Of a DNA stretch of 35,866 nt, positions 11,260-19,666 are shown one piece after another (position 1 is the stretch's first letter; every line of letters begins with the position of its first letter). The notes beneath the pieces were generated by a model. The model saw nothing but the letters and a program-made list of their open reading frames with translations. It did no database searches and was not told the DNA's origin. Origin of the DNA: Propionibacteriales bacterium (GTDB lineage: Bacteria > Actinomycetota > Actinomycetes > Propionibacteriales > Nocardioidaceae); contig JAPLCC010000031.1 of NCBI GenBank assembly GCA_026392415.1, forward strand, positions 1-35,866, read 5' to 3'. The position numbers and the translations under genes were made by a program.

Positions 11260-12207
11260 TCAGTCCCCCAGGACGGCGCGAGCCCGCGCGACGTCGTCGG
11301 CCATCGCAACGAGCAGGTCGTCGACGGAGTCGAACCGGACCATCCCCCGCAGCCGCTCGACGAACGTGACCTCGACCTCACGGCCGTAGAGCTCCAGGTC
11401 GGTCCGATCCAGGACGTACGACTCGACCCGACGCTCCCGCTCCCCTGCGAAGGTCGGGTTGGTGCCCACGCTGATGGCGGCGGGGTACGACGTGCCGGCT
11501 TCGGGGCCGTCGATCAAGGTCAACCGGCCGGCGTACACGCCGTCGGCGGGAGCCGCGGCGCCCTGGCGCACGGGCACGTTGGCTGTCGGGAAGCCGAGCT
11601 CACGCCCGCGCTTGTCGCCCTCGATGACGACTCCGCGGGTCGCGAACGGACGACCGAGCGCCTCGGCCGCCCCGGTCACGTCGCCGGCGGCCAGACAGGT
11701 GCGCACATAGGTGGACGACCAGACCTGCGGGCCACCGTCGAGGCTGACCTCCTCGAGGACGAAGTCGTGCTCGAGGCCAGCGGCACGCAGCAGGTTGCAG
11801 TCACCGGCGGCGCGATTGCCGAAGCGGAAGTTCGCGCCGACCACGACGGCCTTCGCGTGCAGCGTTGCGAGGATGATCCGGTCGATGAACTCCTGCGGCG
11901 TCCAGTCGGCGATCTCTCGTGAGAACGGGATGACCAGCACGTCATCGACACCTGCCTCGCCGAGCAGCCGGAGACGTTCGTCGATCGTCGTCAGTGTCGG
12001 CGGCGCGTGCTCCGGTCGCAGCACCGCGATCGGGTGCGGGTCGAAGGTCACCGCGACCACGTGGTCGACACCGACCTCGCCGGCCACCTCCCGCGCCCGG
12101 CGTACGACGTGCTGATGCCCCAGGTGCATGCCGTCGAAGTTGCCGATCGTCACCACAGTGCGCCCGAGGTCACCCGGGACGTCCTCGAAGGCTCGCCACG
12201 CTTGCAC
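11260..12207 (-). CDS. ribF: Bifunctional riboflavin kinase / FAD synthetase
   Basis: RibF phosphorylates riboflavin to FMN and adenylylates FMN to FAD. The 315 residues hold the N-terminal nucleotidyltransferase domain, with the GNFDGMHLGHQ motif near residue 22 and FRFGNRAAGD. The C-terminal flavokinase domain has GRELGFPTANVPV and, near the end, the ESYVLDRTDLELYGREVEVTFVERLR block. Length is typical. GTG 12207 is chosen because TAGTCT lies six bases upstream and no Shine-Dalgarno is seen, which suggests a leaderless mRNA. truB lies 59 bases upstream on the same strand, so ribF may be both read through and separately transcribed. Confidence 0.96.
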   Translation of the reverse strand: MQAWRAFEDVPGDLGRTVVTIGNFDGMHLGHQHVVRRAREVAGEVGVDHVVAVTFDPHPIAVLRPEHAPPTLTTIDERLRLLGEAGVDDVLVIPFSREIADWTPQEFIDRIILATLHAKAVVVGANFRFGNRAAGDCNLLRAAGLEHDFVLEEVSLDGGPQVWSSTYVRTCLAAGDVTGAAEALGRPFATRGVVIEGDKRGRELGFPTANVPVRQGAAAPADGVYAGRLTLIDGPEAGTSYPAAISVGTNPTFAGERERRVESYVLDRTDLELYGREVEVTFVERLRGMVRFDSVDDLLVAMADDVARARAVLGD

Positions 12208-12213
12208 GGCGCC

Positions 12214-12219
12214 AGACTA
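12214..12219 (-). promoter_or_regulatory. Candidate leaderless promoter -10 of ribF
   Basis: TAGTCT on the minus strand is followed by six bases (ggcgcc) and the GTG start of ribF. This matches the arrangement seen before dapB, ispG and the GNAT gene. Confidence 0.5.
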
Positions 12220-12266
12220 CTGATGCCGTTGCCGGACCTGACCACCGCGGAGCGGTGTGGACGGGA

Positions 12267-13124
12267 TCAGCCGACGAAGACCGCCGCGGGACGCGCGATG
12301 TCGCCCTCAGGACGGTAGAGGGCGAGGAACTCACCGTCGGGCGCGAACACGCCCGTCAGCACGTCGATCGGGAGCGGAAGCGGGCGTCCGAAGCGGACCG
12401 ATTGCGCGTCCTCCTCGGAGAGGTCCAGGGCCGGGAACGACGCCCGCGCGGCCACGGCCAGCGGAGTCATGTGGAGGTGTTCGAAGTCGGTGTTGGCCGT
12501 GGCCAGCGTGAACGAACCCACCGAGTGGCGGCGCAGGGCCGTGAGGTGACCGCCCACGCCGAGCGCCACGCCGAGGTCTCGCGCGATGGCCCGGATGTAG
12601 GTGCCGCTCGAACAGGCGACCCGGATCTCGACGTCGAGGAAGTCGCCCTCGCGTCGGAAGTCGCCCGCCTCGATCGCACTGATCGTCACCCGGCGGGACT
12701 TGAGCTCGACCGTTTCGCCGGCCCGCGCCAGCGCGTAGGCGCGCTTGCCGTCGACCTTGATGGCCGACACGGTCGAGGGCACCTGGTCGATCTCGCCCGC
12801 GAAGGCCTGCAGGGCGACATGGACGGCCTCGTCGCTCACGTGGGCGGCCGAGGTGGTCGCTGTGACCTCACCTTCGGCGTCGTCGGTCGTCGTGACCGCG
12901 CCGAGGCGCACCGTGGCGGAGTAGGTCTTCTCGGTCAGCATCAGGTGACCGAGCAGGCGGGTCGCCCGCTCGACACCCAGGATCAGGACGCCGGTCGCCA
13001 TCGGGTCGAGCGTCCCGGCATGGCCGACCTTGCGGGTGCCGACGGCACGGCGTACTCGGGCAACGACGTCGTGTGACGTCATTGCGCCGGGCTTGTCGAT
13101 GACGACGAGGCCGGACTCGGCCAC
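12267..13124 (-). CDS. truB: tRNA pseudouridine-55 synthase
   Basis: TruB makes pseudouridine 55 in the T-loop of tRNAs. The 285-residue protein has the catalytic KVGHAGTLDPMATGVL with Asp40, the KTYSATVRLGAVTTTDDAEG block, SAIKVDGKRAYALAR, and the SGTYIRAIARDLG motif. A C-terminal segment follows that resembles the short PUA-like extension of actinobacterial TruB. GTG 13124 overlaps the rbfA TAG by one base, so translation should be coupled to rbfA. The longer open frame upstream is a shadow of rbfA and infB. The nrnA gene found between rbfA and truB in many actinobacteria is absent here. Confidence 0.96.
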   Translation of the reverse strand: MAESGLVVIDKPGAMTSHDVVARVRRAVGTRKVGHAGTLDPMATGVLILGVERATRLLGHLMLTEKTYSATVRLGAVTTTDDAEGEVTATTSAAHVSDEAVHVALQAFAGEIDQVPSTVSAIKVDGKRAYALARAGETVELKSRRVTISAIEAGDFRREGDFLDVEIRVACSSGTYIRAIARDLGVALGVGGHLTALRRHSVGSFTLATANTDFEHLHMTPLAVAARASFPALDLSEEDAQSVRFGRPLPLPIDVLTGVFAPDGEFLALYRPEGDIARPAAVFVG

Positions 13125-13585
13125 TAGACCTCGTCGGCGGGGGCGTCGGCGTCGTCGTCCTCGACGACTTCGCGCGGCTTCTTGTACGGGTCCGCCTCGC
13201 CCGCCGGAGTGGCGCCCGCACGAGCGGCAGCAACGGCGGCATCGGCCTCGCGGGCACGGGCCAGCACCTCGTCGAGCTGGCGCGCCGACTCGGGGATCCC
13301 GTCGAACGCGAAGGCCAGGCTCGGCACGGTGCGCATGCCCAGCTGCTTGCCGACCTCGGCGCGGAGCACGCCCTTCGCGGACTCCAGCGCTGCGGCGGTC
13401 GCCTCCTGGTCGGCAGCCTCGCCGAGCACGGTGTAGTAGATGGTGGCGTTCTGGGCGTCGCCGGTCATCCGGACCTCGGTGATGGTCACGAACCCCAGAC
13501 GCGGGTCCTTGATCCGTCGCTCGAGCATCTCGGCGACGATCACCTTGATCCGGTCGGAGATCTTGCGCACGCGCGGGCTGGCCAT
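13124..13585 (-). CDS. rbfA: 30S ribosome-binding factor RbfA
   Basis: RbfA is a KH-like factor that binds immature 30S subunits and helps maturation of the 16S 5' end. The 153-residue product starts with [21 protein letters not shown] and includes [21 protein letters not shown] and the [20 protein letters not shown] strand-helix. A charged tail of about 35 residues ([20 protein letters not shown]) is typical of actinobacterial RbfA and probably disordered. ATG 13585 has AGGA eight bases upstream. An intrinsic-looking terminator separates it from infB, so rbfA-truB may also have its own promoter in the 77-base gap. Confidence 0.96.
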   Translation of the reverse strand: MASPRVRKISDRIKVIVAEMLERRIKDPRLGFVTITEVRMTGDAQNATIYYTVLGEAADQEATAAALESAKGVLRAEVGKQLGMRTVPSLAFAFDGIPESARQLDEVLARAREADAAVAAARAGATPAGEADPYKKPREVVEDDDADAPADEV

Positions 13586-13608
13586 GGTCTGTTCCTATCA
13601 GTAAACGG

Positions 13609-13650
13609 AAAACGTCTGCGCCGCCCGGCCCACGAGGGACCGGGCGGCGC
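13609..13650 (-). terminator. Terminator between infB and rbfA
   Basis: An 11-bp perfect stem (gcgccgcccgg / ccgggcggcgc, 13618-13650) is followed in the transcript by AGACGTTTTCC, a short T-run. It starts 12 bases after the infB stop. This is the best-formed intrinsic terminator in the window and may attenuate read-through into rbfA. Confidence 0.65.
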
Positions 13651-13662
13651 GACGAGGAGCAA

Positions 13663-16533
13663 TCAGCTCCGGGGGATCTCGCGCATCTCGAAGGCTTCGA
13701 CGATGTCGCCTTCCTTGATGTCCTGGAAGTTCTTGAGCACGAGACCGCACTCGAAGCCTTCCCGGACCTCCGACGCGTCGTCCTTCTCCCGCTTGAGCGA
13801 GGCAAGGTCGATGTTGTCGGCGACGACCGCGCCGTCACGGAGGATGCGGACCTTGGCGTTGCGCCGGATCACACCGCTCGTGACCATGCAGCCTGCGATG
13901 TTGCCGATCTTGGACGAGCGGAAGATCGCACGGATCTCCGCCTGGCCGAGGGTCGACTCTTCGTACTCGGGCTTGAGCATGCCCTTGAGGGCGGCCTCGA
14001 TCTCCTCGATCGCCTGGTAGATGACCGAGTAGTAACGAATCTCGACACCTTCCTTGTCAGCCATCTGGCCCGCCTTGCCCTGAGGCCGGACGTTGAAGCC
14101 GATGATGATGGCGTCAGAGGCGGATGCGAGGTCGACGTTGGTCTCGGTGATCGCACCGACGCCGCGGTCGATGACCCGGAGGCTGACCTCTTCGCCGACA
14201 TCGATCTGGGCGAGGGCGTCTTCGAGCGCCTCGACCGAACCGGACACGTCACCCTTGAGGATGAGGTTGAGCTCCTGGCTCTCGCCCTTCTCCATGGAGG
14301 CCATGAAGTCCTCGAGGGTGCGACGGACACGACGCTTGGCCTGCATGGCCGCACGCTCGCGCGCCTCACGCTTCTCGGCGATCTGGCGAGCCATCCGGTC
14401 GTCCTCGACGACGAGGAAGTTCTGACCAGCGCCGGGGACGGCGGTCAGACCCAGGACCATCGCGGGACGCGACGGGTCGGCTTCCTCGATGTTGTCCCCG
14501 TGCTCGTCGAGCATCGCGCGGACCCGGCCGTAGGCCGGCCCGGCGACGATCGAGTCGCCGACGCGCAGCGTTCCGCGCTGGACGAGGATCGTCGCAACCG
14601 GACCGCGACCGCGGTCGAGGTGCGCCTCGATGACGAGGCCCTGGGCGTCCTGCACCGGGTTGGCGCGCAGGTCGAGCGACGCGTCAGCCGTGAGCACGAT
14701 CGCCTCGAGCAGCTTGTCGAGGTTGAGACCGGCCTTGGCCGAGACGTCGACGAACATCGCGTCGCCGCCGTACTCCTCGGGCACCAGGCCGTACTCGGAG
14801 AGCTGGCCACGAACCTTCGTCGGGTCGGCGCTCTCCTTGTCGATCTTGTTGACCGCGACCACGATCGGCACGCCGGCCGCCCGGGCGTGGTTGAGCGCCT
14901 CGACCGTCTGCGGCATGACGCCGTCGTCGGCCGCGACCACCAGGACGGCGATGTCGGTCGCCTGCGCACCACGGGCACGCATCGAGGTGAAGGCCTCGTG
15001 ACCCGGGGTGTCGATGAAGGTGATGCGACGGTCGTTGCCGTCGACCTGCGTGTGGACCTGGTAGGCACCGATGTGCTGGGTGATGCCACCGGCCTCGCCG
15101 GCCACGACGTTGGCGTCGCGGAGCGCGTCGAGGAGCTTGGTCTTACCGTGGTCGACGTGACCCATCACGGTCACGACCGGCGGACGGATGACGAGGTCTT
15201 CCTCGCCGCCCTCGTCGGCACCGAACTCGAGGTCGAACGTCTCGAGCAGCTCGCGGTCCTCGTCCTCCGGGGACACGATCTCGACGGTGTAGTTGAGCTC
15301 GTCACCGAGCAGCTCCAGCGTCTCGTCGCCCACCGACTGGGTCGCCGTGACCATCTCGCCGATGTGGAACAGCATCTGCACGAGGGACGCCGCGTCGACG
15401 CCGATCTTGTCGGCGAAGTCGGTCAGCGAGGAACCACGAGCGAGACGAACCGTCTCGCCGTTGCCCTTGCGGACCCGCATGCCGCCGATCGTCGGGGCCT
15501 CCATGGCCTCGAATTCCTGACGACGCGCACGCTTCGACTTGCGACCACGACGGGCGGGTCCACCGGGGCGACCGAAGGCACCCTGGGTCTGGCCACGCTG
15601 GCCGGGACGGCCACCGCCAGGTCGACCGCCGCCACCGGGACCGAAGCCACCGGGACCGCGACCGGGAGCACCCGCACCGGGGGCACCGGCACCGGCGCCA
15701 GGAGCGCCACGACCGGGAGCGCCACGACCGGGAGCGCCACCCGGGCCACCACGGCCGGGAGCGCCACCGGGGCGACCGGGACCGCCGGGACCACGGCCGG
15801 CACCCGGGCCGAAGGCGGCCGGGGACTTGGGCATCATGGCCGGGTTCGGACGCGGCATGCCGGGACGGCCACCGGGCGCGGCGGGGGGACGCGGTCCAGC
15901 CGGACCGGCCTCACCCTCGCGCGCCGGCGGAGCGGCAGCAGGCTTGCGGCCCATGCCCTGGCTGGGCGCGAACGGGTTGTTGCCGGGGCGCGGCGTACCG
16001 CTGGGCTTGCCCACCGGACGCGGCGCGGGTGCCTTGGGGGCGCCCGGCTTGGGGCTGCCACCGGGCTTCGGCGCGGCCGCAGCGGGTGCGTCCTCGACGG
16101 GCTCGGCGACAGGCTCGGCAGCGACGGGCTCGGCAACGACGGGCTCGGCAACGGCCTCGGGCTCAGGCGCCTTCGCCGGGCCGGGACGGGGGCCGGGACG
16201 CGGCGCGCTGGACTTGTCGTCAGCAGGCGCCGCAACGGCGGCCGGCGCGTCGGCGACAGGCGCCTCCGCAGCAGGCGCGGCGGGTGCCGCAGCAGCCTTC
16301 TTCGCCGGCGCAGGCTTGGCAGCGGGCGCGGGGGCCTCGCCGCCAGCAGCAGCCGGCTTCATCTTCGCGAGAAGGTCGGCACCGTAGGTGTCTTCGAACT
16401 TCTTGACGGCAGGCAGCTCAACGCTGGAGGACGCCGTCTTGGCGAACTCGCCAATGGCGCTCAACTTCTCCAGCGCTTCCTTGCTGGGGATGCCGTACTT
16501 CTTCGCGAGTTCAGAAACTCGGGTCTTGGCCAC
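13663..16533 (-). CDS. infB: Translation initiation factor IF-2
   Basis: IF-2 is the GTPase that places fMet-tRNA on the 30S subunit and promotes subunit joining. The 956 residues start with an IF2-N domain ([21 protein letters not shown]). A long disordered Ala/Pro/Gly-rich region (about 60-330) follows, then a basic [15 protein letters not shown] linker and a second IF2-N-like domain. The GTPase core has G1 GHVDHGKT (about 457-464), G3 DTPGHE (about 506) and G4 NKID (about 560). Domains II, III and the fMet-tRNA-binding domain IV finish at the C-terminus. The GTG start at 16533 has AAGGAG upstream. The start region can fold into a hairpin, and the leader has three overlapping mini-ORFs, so initiation is probably regulated. 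Confidence 0.97.
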   Translation of the reverse strand: MAKTRVSELAKKYGIPSKEALEKLSAIGEFAKTASSSVELPAVKKFEDTYGADLLAKMKPAAAGGEAPAPAAKPAPAKKAAAAPAAPAAEAPVADAPAAVAAPADDKSSAPRPGPRPGPAKAPEPEAVAEPVVAEPVAAEPVAEPVEDAPAAAAPKPGGSPKPGAPKAPAPRPVGKPSGTPRPGNNPFAPSQGMGRKPAAAPPAREGEAGPAGPRPPAAPGGRPGMPRPNPAMMPKSPAAFGPGAGRGPGGPGRPGGAPGRGGPGGAPGRGAPGRGAPGAGAGAPGAGAPGRGPGGFGPGGGGRPGGGRPGQRGQTQGAFGRPGGPARRGRKSKRARRQEFEAMEAPTIGGMRVRKGNGETVRLARGSSLTDFADKIGVDAASLVQMLFHIGEMVTATQSVGDETLELLGDELNYTVEIVSPEDEDRELLETFDLEFGADEGGEEDLVIRPPVVTVMGHVDHGKTKLLDALRDANVVAGEAGGITQHIGAYQVHTQVDGNDRRITFIDTPGHEAFTSMRARGAQATDIAVLVVAADDGVMPQTVEALNHARAAGVPIVVAVNKIDKESADPTKVRGQLSEYGLVPEEYGGDAMFVDVSAKAGLNLDKLLEAIVLTADASLDLRANPVQDAQGLVIEAHLDRGRGPVATILVQRGTLRVGDSIVAGPAYGRVRAMLDEHGDNIEEADPSRPAMVLGLTAVPGAGQNFLVVEDDRMARQIAEKREARERAAMQAKRRVRRTLEDFMASMEKGESQELNLILKGDVSGSVEALEDALAQIDVGEEVSLRVIDRGVGAITETNVDLASASDAIIIGFNVRPQGKAGQMADKEGVEIRYYSVIYQAIEEIEAALKGMLKPEYEESTLGQAEIRAIFRSSKIGNIAGCMVTSGVIRRNAKVRILRDGAVVADNIDLASLKREKDDASEVREGFECGLVLKNFQDIKEGDIVEAFEMREIPRS
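15701..15750. repeat. 15-bp tandem repeat inside infB
   Basis: The unit ggagcgccacgaccg occurs at 15701-15715 and 15716-15730, with a partial third copy from 15731. It encodes the PGRGA repeats of the disordered IF-2 N-terminal region. Copy number could vary between strains by slippage without shifting the frame. Confidence 0.7.
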
Positions 16534-16558
16534 GGTTCTCCTTCTGGCCCAAGACCCG
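16520..16558 (-). promoter_or_regulatory. infB start hairpin with the Shine-Dalgarno in the loop
   Basis: The mRNA bases 16558-16546 (cgggtcttgggcc) pair with 16531-16520 (ggccaagacccg), the first codons of infB, with one bulged G. The 14-base loop holds the AAGGAG Shine-Dalgarno and the first two bases of the GTG start. This suggests translational control or an initiation platform. Confidence 0.55.
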
Positions 16559-16567
16559 GTGGGATCT

Positions 16568-16606
16568 CTAGACCGTTGGTGGGTGGTGCAGGTTGAACTT
16601 GCTCAT
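16568..16606 (-). CDS. Leader mini-ORF 3 of infB (12 codons)
   Basis: ATG at 16606 opens [12 protein letters not shown] and ends at TAG. Its ATG overlaps the TGA of mini-ORF 2 as ATGA. It ends 35 bases before the infB start, just before the start hairpin. It has no Shine-Dalgarno of its own, so it would be translated by coupling. A peptide function is not implied; it may act as a leader. Confidence 0.4.
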   Translation of the reverse strand: MSKFNLHHPPTV

Positions 16607-16620
16607 CGCGAAGTACTCAT
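16603..16620 (-). CDS. Leader mini-ORF 2 of infB (5 codons)
   Basis: ATG at 16620 opens MSTSR and ends at TGA, overlapping the ATG of mini-ORF 3. It begins inside the stop of mini-ORF 1 in the same ATGA manner. Confidence 0.35.
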   Translation of the reverse strand: MSTSR

Positions 16621-16631
16621 CGAGTGCTCAT
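16617..16631 (-). CDS. Leader mini-ORF 1 of infB (4 codons)
   Basis: ATG at 16631 opens MSTR and ends at TGA. GGAG lies nine bases upstream, so this is the only mini-ORF of the three with a plausible ribosome-binding site. It starts 34 bases after the ylxR stop. Confidence 0.4.
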   Translation of the reverse strand: MSTR

Positions 16632-16665
16632 GAGCTGCTGCTCCAGTCTCTCTTGGTGGATTCGG

Positions 16666-16995
16666 TCAGATGATCGACAGCGAGGCGACGTACTCCCCCA
16701 CCGGCACGCTGGAAAGGCCGCCCGTGCCCTGCGCAGAGCGCAACGCGCGGGAGAAGGCCTTCCGCCGCACCGCGAGGTCGTAACAACCAGGAGTGGGGTG
16801 CAGGTGCGCCCCGCGTCCCGGTGCAGCGCCCTCCAGATCGGGTACGACGGCCGGCTGGCCATCGGTTCCCGAGCCGGCGGTCACCCGCAACAACTCGCGT
16901 TTGGCGGCCCGCTGCCGACATCCGACGCAGGTCCGGACGGGCCCCTCGAGAGGGAATTCGTCAGGTTCTGCTGGAGATTTCGATTGGCGTGCCAC
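16666..16995 (-). CDS. ylxR: YlxR/RnpM family RNA-binding protein (DUF448)
   Basis: YlxR is a small basic protein encoded between nusA and infB. In Bacillus it has been reported to bind RNase P RNA (RnpM) and to affect transcription. The 109 residues show the family motif RTCVGCRQRAAKRELLRV and the second block GRGAHLHPTPGCYDLAVRRKAFSRALR. GTG 16995 is chosen for its position and for a TAGAGT nine bases upstream. There is no good Shine-Dalgarno, so it may be near-leaderless from an internal promoter. The flanking genes are those seen in most gram-positive bacteria. Confidence 0.94.
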   Translation of the reverse strand: MARQSKSPAEPDEFPLEGPVRTCVGCRQRAAKRELLRVTAGSGTDGQPAVVPDLEGAAPGRGAHLHPTPGCYDLAVRRKAFSRALRSAQGTGGLSSVPVGEYVASLSII

Positions 16996-17004
16996 CGACA
17001 GACG

Positions 17005-17035
17005 ACTCTACCGCCCGGGGGGTCGAGATCACCAA
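17005..17035 (-). promoter_or_regulatory. Candidate promoter inside the operon, before ylxR
   Basis: On the minus strand TTGGTG (17035-17030) and TAGAGT (17010-17005) are 19 bases apart, and TAGAGT is nine bases before the ylxR GTG. It would drive ylxR-infB separately from rimP-nusA. Confidence 0.4.
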
Positions 17036-17068
17036 CCGGCAACGCCGTGGGTCAGACCAGAAGCCTGA

Positions 17069-18037
17069 TTACGCCTCTTCGTCGGAATGGATGTCGATCC
17101 GCCATCCGGTGAGGCGAGCGGCGAGGCGGGCGTTCTGGCCCTCCTTGCCGATGGCGAGCGACAGCTGGAAGTCCGGGACGACGACACGCGCCGAGCGGGC
17201 AGCAGCGTCCACGACGGTCACCGACTGGACCTGGGCGGGAGACAGCGCGTGTGCGACCAGCTCTGCCGGGTCGTCGGACCAGTCGACGATGTCGATCTTC
17301 TCGCCACCCAGCTCGGCCATCACGTTGCGCACCCGCTGACCCATCGGACCGATGCACGCGCCCTTGGCGTTGACACCGGGAACAGCCGACTTGACCGCGA
17401 TCTTGGTCCGGTGACCGGACTCGCGCGCGATCGCTGCGATCTCCACCGTGCCGTCGGCGATCTCGGGCACCTCGAGGGCGAAGAGCTTCTTGACCAGGTT
17501 GGGGTGCGAGCGCGAGAGCGTGATCTGCGGCCCGCGCATGCCCTTGCGGACCGAGACGACCAGGCACTTGATCCGGGTCCCGTGGCTGTAGTCCTCGCCG
17601 GGCACCCGCTCGCTCGCGGGCAGCAGGGCCTCGAGCTTGCCGAGGTCCACGAGCACGTCATCGGGGTTCCGGCCCTGCTGGATGATGCCGGAGAGGATGT
17701 CGCCCTCCTTGCCGGAGAACTCACCGAACCGGATCTCGTCCTCGGCATCGCGGAGGCGCTGCATCATGATCTGCTTGGCCGTCGTCGCCGCGATCCGACC
17801 GAAGTCGGCGGGCGTGTCGTCGTACTCGCCGATCTTGTTGCCCTCGTCGTCGAGTTCGGGAACGATCACGTTGACGTGCCCGGTCTTGCGGTCCAGCTCG
17901 ACTCGCGCCTGGGCCACTGAGCCCTCGGTCTTGTGGTACGCCGTGAGCAGGGCCTGTTCGATGGCCTCCACGAGCACCTCGAACTTGATCTCCTTCTCGC
18001 GCTCCAGCGTGCGAAGGATGTTGAGGTCGATGTCCAT
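17069..18037 (-). CDS. nusA: Transcription termination/antitermination factor NusA
   Basis: NusA binds RNA polymerase and modulates pausing, termination and rRNA antitermination. The 322 residues hold the RNAP-binding N-terminal domain ([20 protein letters not shown]), an S1 domain (about 130-200; [23 protein letters not shown] at its start), and two KH domains ([41 protein letters not shown]). There is no acidic C-terminal repeat, as usual in gram-positive NusA. The ATG overlaps the rimP stop as TGATG, implying coupling. ylxR follows 73 bases downstream. Confidence 0.97.
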   Translation of the reverse strand: MDIDLNILRTLEREKEIKFEVLVEAIEQALLTAYHKTEGSVAQARVELDRKTGHVNVIVPELDDEGNKIGEYDDTPADFGRIAATTAKQIMMQRLRDAEDEIRFGEFSGKEGDILSGIIQQGRNPDDVLVDLGKLEALLPASERVPGEDYSHGTRIKCLVVSVRKGMRGPQITLSRSHPNLVKKLFALEVPEIADGTVEIAAIARESGHRTKIAVKSAVPGVNAKGACIGPMGQRVRNVMAELGGEKIDIVDWSDDPAELVAHALSPAQVQSVTVVDAAARSARVVVPDFQLSLAIGKEGQNARLAARLTGWRIDIHSDEEA

Positions 18038-18600
18038 CAGTCGGCGTCCTTGTTCTGGTCGTTCTCGTCGTCATCAGCAAGTACGGCGCTCTTGCGCCGG
18101 TTGAACTCGATCTGTACCAGCGCCTTGGCCACGTCCGCGAAGGCGATCCGGACGCCGGTGCCCGCCACGTCGAGCGTCACGCCCTCGTCGTCGCTGGCCC
18201 CGATCCTCCCGAGGATCTCTGTCTGTCCGGCATCCCCGTCGCCGGTCGTGACGACCTTGACCAGGCGGTCCTCGTTGCGACGCCAGTGGCGAGGCAACGT
18301 CAGCGGACGATCGACGCCGCGTGAGGTGACCTCGAGCGTGTAGGGCAGCTCCCCCATCACCGCGGAACCGCCACGGGGGCCGTCGGTCTCGAGGACCCCG
18401 TCGATGACCTTCGTCGCCGAGGCGACGTCATCGAGGTTGAGGCCGCCATCGGCGTCCAGGGCGACCCGGAGCACACGTCGCTTGCCGGCCGGGGTGAGCT
18501 CCACTGCCTCGACATCCAGGCCGAGCTCGGCGAGGGGGGCGGTGAGAACATCTGCGATTCGCTCTGCTGTGGTGCGCTGAGCGGGCTGGCCCGAACCCAT
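18037..18600 (-). CDS. rimP: Ribosome maturation factor RimP
   Basis: RimP assists 30S subunit maturation at the S12 and S19 binding stages. The 187-residue protein has the N-terminal alpha/beta domain ([41 protein letters not shown]) and [23 protein letters not shown], the family hallmark. A C-terminal SH3-like barrel and an acidic tail ([13 protein letters not shown]) follow. ATG 18600 has GGGAGG seven bases upstream. It is the first gene of the minus-strand block. A TAGGGT about 40 bases upstream may be its -10, within a palindrome shared with the divergent lipoprotein gene. Confidence 0.96.
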   Translation of the reverse strand: MGSGQPAQRTTAERIADVLTAPLAELGLDVEAVELTPAGKRRVLRVALDADGGLNLDDVASATKVIDGVLETDGPRGGSAVMGELPYTLEVTSRGVDRPLTLPRHWRRNEDRLVKVVTTGDGDAGQTEILGRIGASDDEGVTLDVAGTGVRIAFADVAKALVQIEFNRRKSAVLADDDENDQNKDAD

Positions 18601-18640
18601 GGCGAATCCTCCCGTTGTCCTGTTGTGGTGGTGCGGAATC

Positions 18641-18663
18641 ACCCTACCCCGTGGGGATAGGGT
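18641..18663. promoter_or_regulatory. Palindrome carrying divergent -10 elements
   Basis: A 23-bp near-palindrome (accctacccc-g-tgg... with one mismatched pair) contains TAGGGT on both strands. On the plus strand TAGGGT (18658-18663) is seven bases before the GTG of the lipoprotein gene. On the minus strand TAGGGT (18646-18641) leaves a rimP leader of about 35 bases. Both promoters would share DNA and could compete or be co-regulated. Confidence 0.5.
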
Positions 18664-18670
18664 TCCCCGC

Positions 18671-19171
18671 GTGCCCGACCGTGTTAGCCACCTCTCGCGT
18701 CGAGCCTTCGTGGTGGCCGGGGTCGGCGGCACCGCACTGACACTCACCGGGTGCGACGCACTCGACTCCCTGCTCGGCGAGGAGGAGCCCGCTGCGCCGG
18801 GTGCGGTCTCCCCGACGGCACCGGCTGCCGATGCCGACAGCGCCCTCGTCGACGAGGTCGCCACAGCGATCGCCGAGGCCGGTGCCCTCGCCACCGCGAC
18901 GGGTACGACGATCCCGGGCCTCGCCCGGATCGGACTCCGCCTGGCGAAGATCCACGAAGCGCACGCAGCCGAACTGGGCCGGACCACCCCTGCCGATCCC
19001 CCGGTCGTGACGGGCGGCAAGGCGACCGCATTGCGCCGGCTGTGGCGCCGAGAGACCGCCCTCCAGGACCAGCTCGTCTCCGCAGCCCAGGCCGCCGAGA
19101 GTGGTGCGCTGGCCCAGGTGTTCGCCTCGATGGCAGCCGGCCTGGCCCAGCAGCAGGCGGTGCTGACATGA
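18671..19171 (+). CDS. Tat-exported lipoprotein, helical, of unknown function
   Basis: The 166-residue protein begins with a twin-arginine signal (SHLSRRAFVVAGVGG, Arg10-Arg11) and a lipobox LTGC with Cys28. It should be exported folded and anchored on the outer face of the membrane. After a Pro/Ala linker the mature part is helical. It has a HEAHAAEL segment and two long helices near the end (ETALQDQLVSAAQAAESGA; FASMAAGLAQQQAVL). That pattern resembles a ferritin-like four-helix bundle, which is only an inference. GTG 18671 is seven bases after TAGGGT, so the mRNA may be leaderless. The last base pairs overlap the next gene as ATGA. Confidence 0.8.
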   Translation: MPDRVSHLSRRAFVVAGVGGTALTLTGCDALDSLLGEEEPAAPGAVSPTAPAADADSALVDEVATAIAEAGALATATGTTIPGLARIGLRLAKIHEAHAAELGRTTPADPPVVTGGKATALRRLWRRETALQDQLVSAAQAAESGALAQVFASMAAGLAQQQAVLT

Positions 19172-19620
19172 GCGACCCGGCCACGGACCCGACCACCGCA
19201 GCGGACCCCGCCGTCGATGCGCTCCAGGTGGCGCTGGCCGCGGAGCATGCCGCCGTGTTCGTCTACGGCGCACTGGGTGCGCAGACCTCCCAGTCGTCGC
19301 AACCGACCCTCTACGGGACGCTCACCCGTGCCTACACGCTCCACCGCGATCGGCGCGACCACCTGATGGCCACGATCACCGCGGCCGGAGCCGAGCCCGC
19401 ACCGGCCGCGCCGGGCTACGCGCTGCCCGCCGACCTCGGCACCGCGACGGCGGTGAGGGCCCGCGCGCTCCAGCTCGAGGAGTCGGCCGCCTCGACGTAC
19501 GCCTTTCTCGTGGCGAACACGACCGGCAAGGCCCGGGCGTGGGCCGTCCAGGCACTGCTCGACGCCGCGGTCCGCGGCCTGGGCTTCGGCGGGAAGCCGG
19601 AGCGACTGCCCGGCCTGTAG
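19168..19620 (+). CDS. Ferritin-like DUF4439 protein
   Basis: The 150-residue protein matches the actinobacterial DUF4439 ferritin-like type from memory of the family. The first helix has LAAEHAAVFVYGALGA (Glu26, His27), the second LTRAYTLHRDRRDHLMATI (His59, His65), the third ARALQLEESAASTYAFLVA (Glu104, Glu105) and a fourth helix follows. These acidic and histidine residues are where ferritin-like proteins bind metal, but a complete di-iron site cannot be confirmed by eye. There is no signal peptide. It is translationally coupled to the lipoprotein gene by ATGA, which suggests a shared task, although one product is predicted outside and the other inside. Confidence 0.8.
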   Translation: MSDPATDPTTAADPAVDALQVALAAEHAAVFVYGALGAQTSQSSQPTLYGTLTRAYTLHRDRRDHLMATITAAGAEPAPAAPGYALPADLGTATAVRARALQLEESAASTYAFLVANTTGKARAWAVQALLDAAVRGLGFGGKPERLPGL

Positions 19621-19644
19621 CCCGGCCCGTAGCCCGGCCTCGAG
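19609..19644. repeat. Three 12-bp tandem repeats across the DUF4439 stop
   Basis: cccggcctgtag (19609-19620), cccggcccgtag (19621-19632) and cccggcctcgag (19633-19644) lie in tandem. The first includes the stop codon and the second adds another in-frame TAG. Confidence 0.65.
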
Positions 19645-19666
19645 CCAGGACGTCCGGTAAATACAA

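Noticed and set aside
14500..16596. Long plus-strand open frame opposite infB
   Set aside because: Repetitive Thr/Gly/Arg composition mirrors the infB Gly/Pro region; no start signal or family match.
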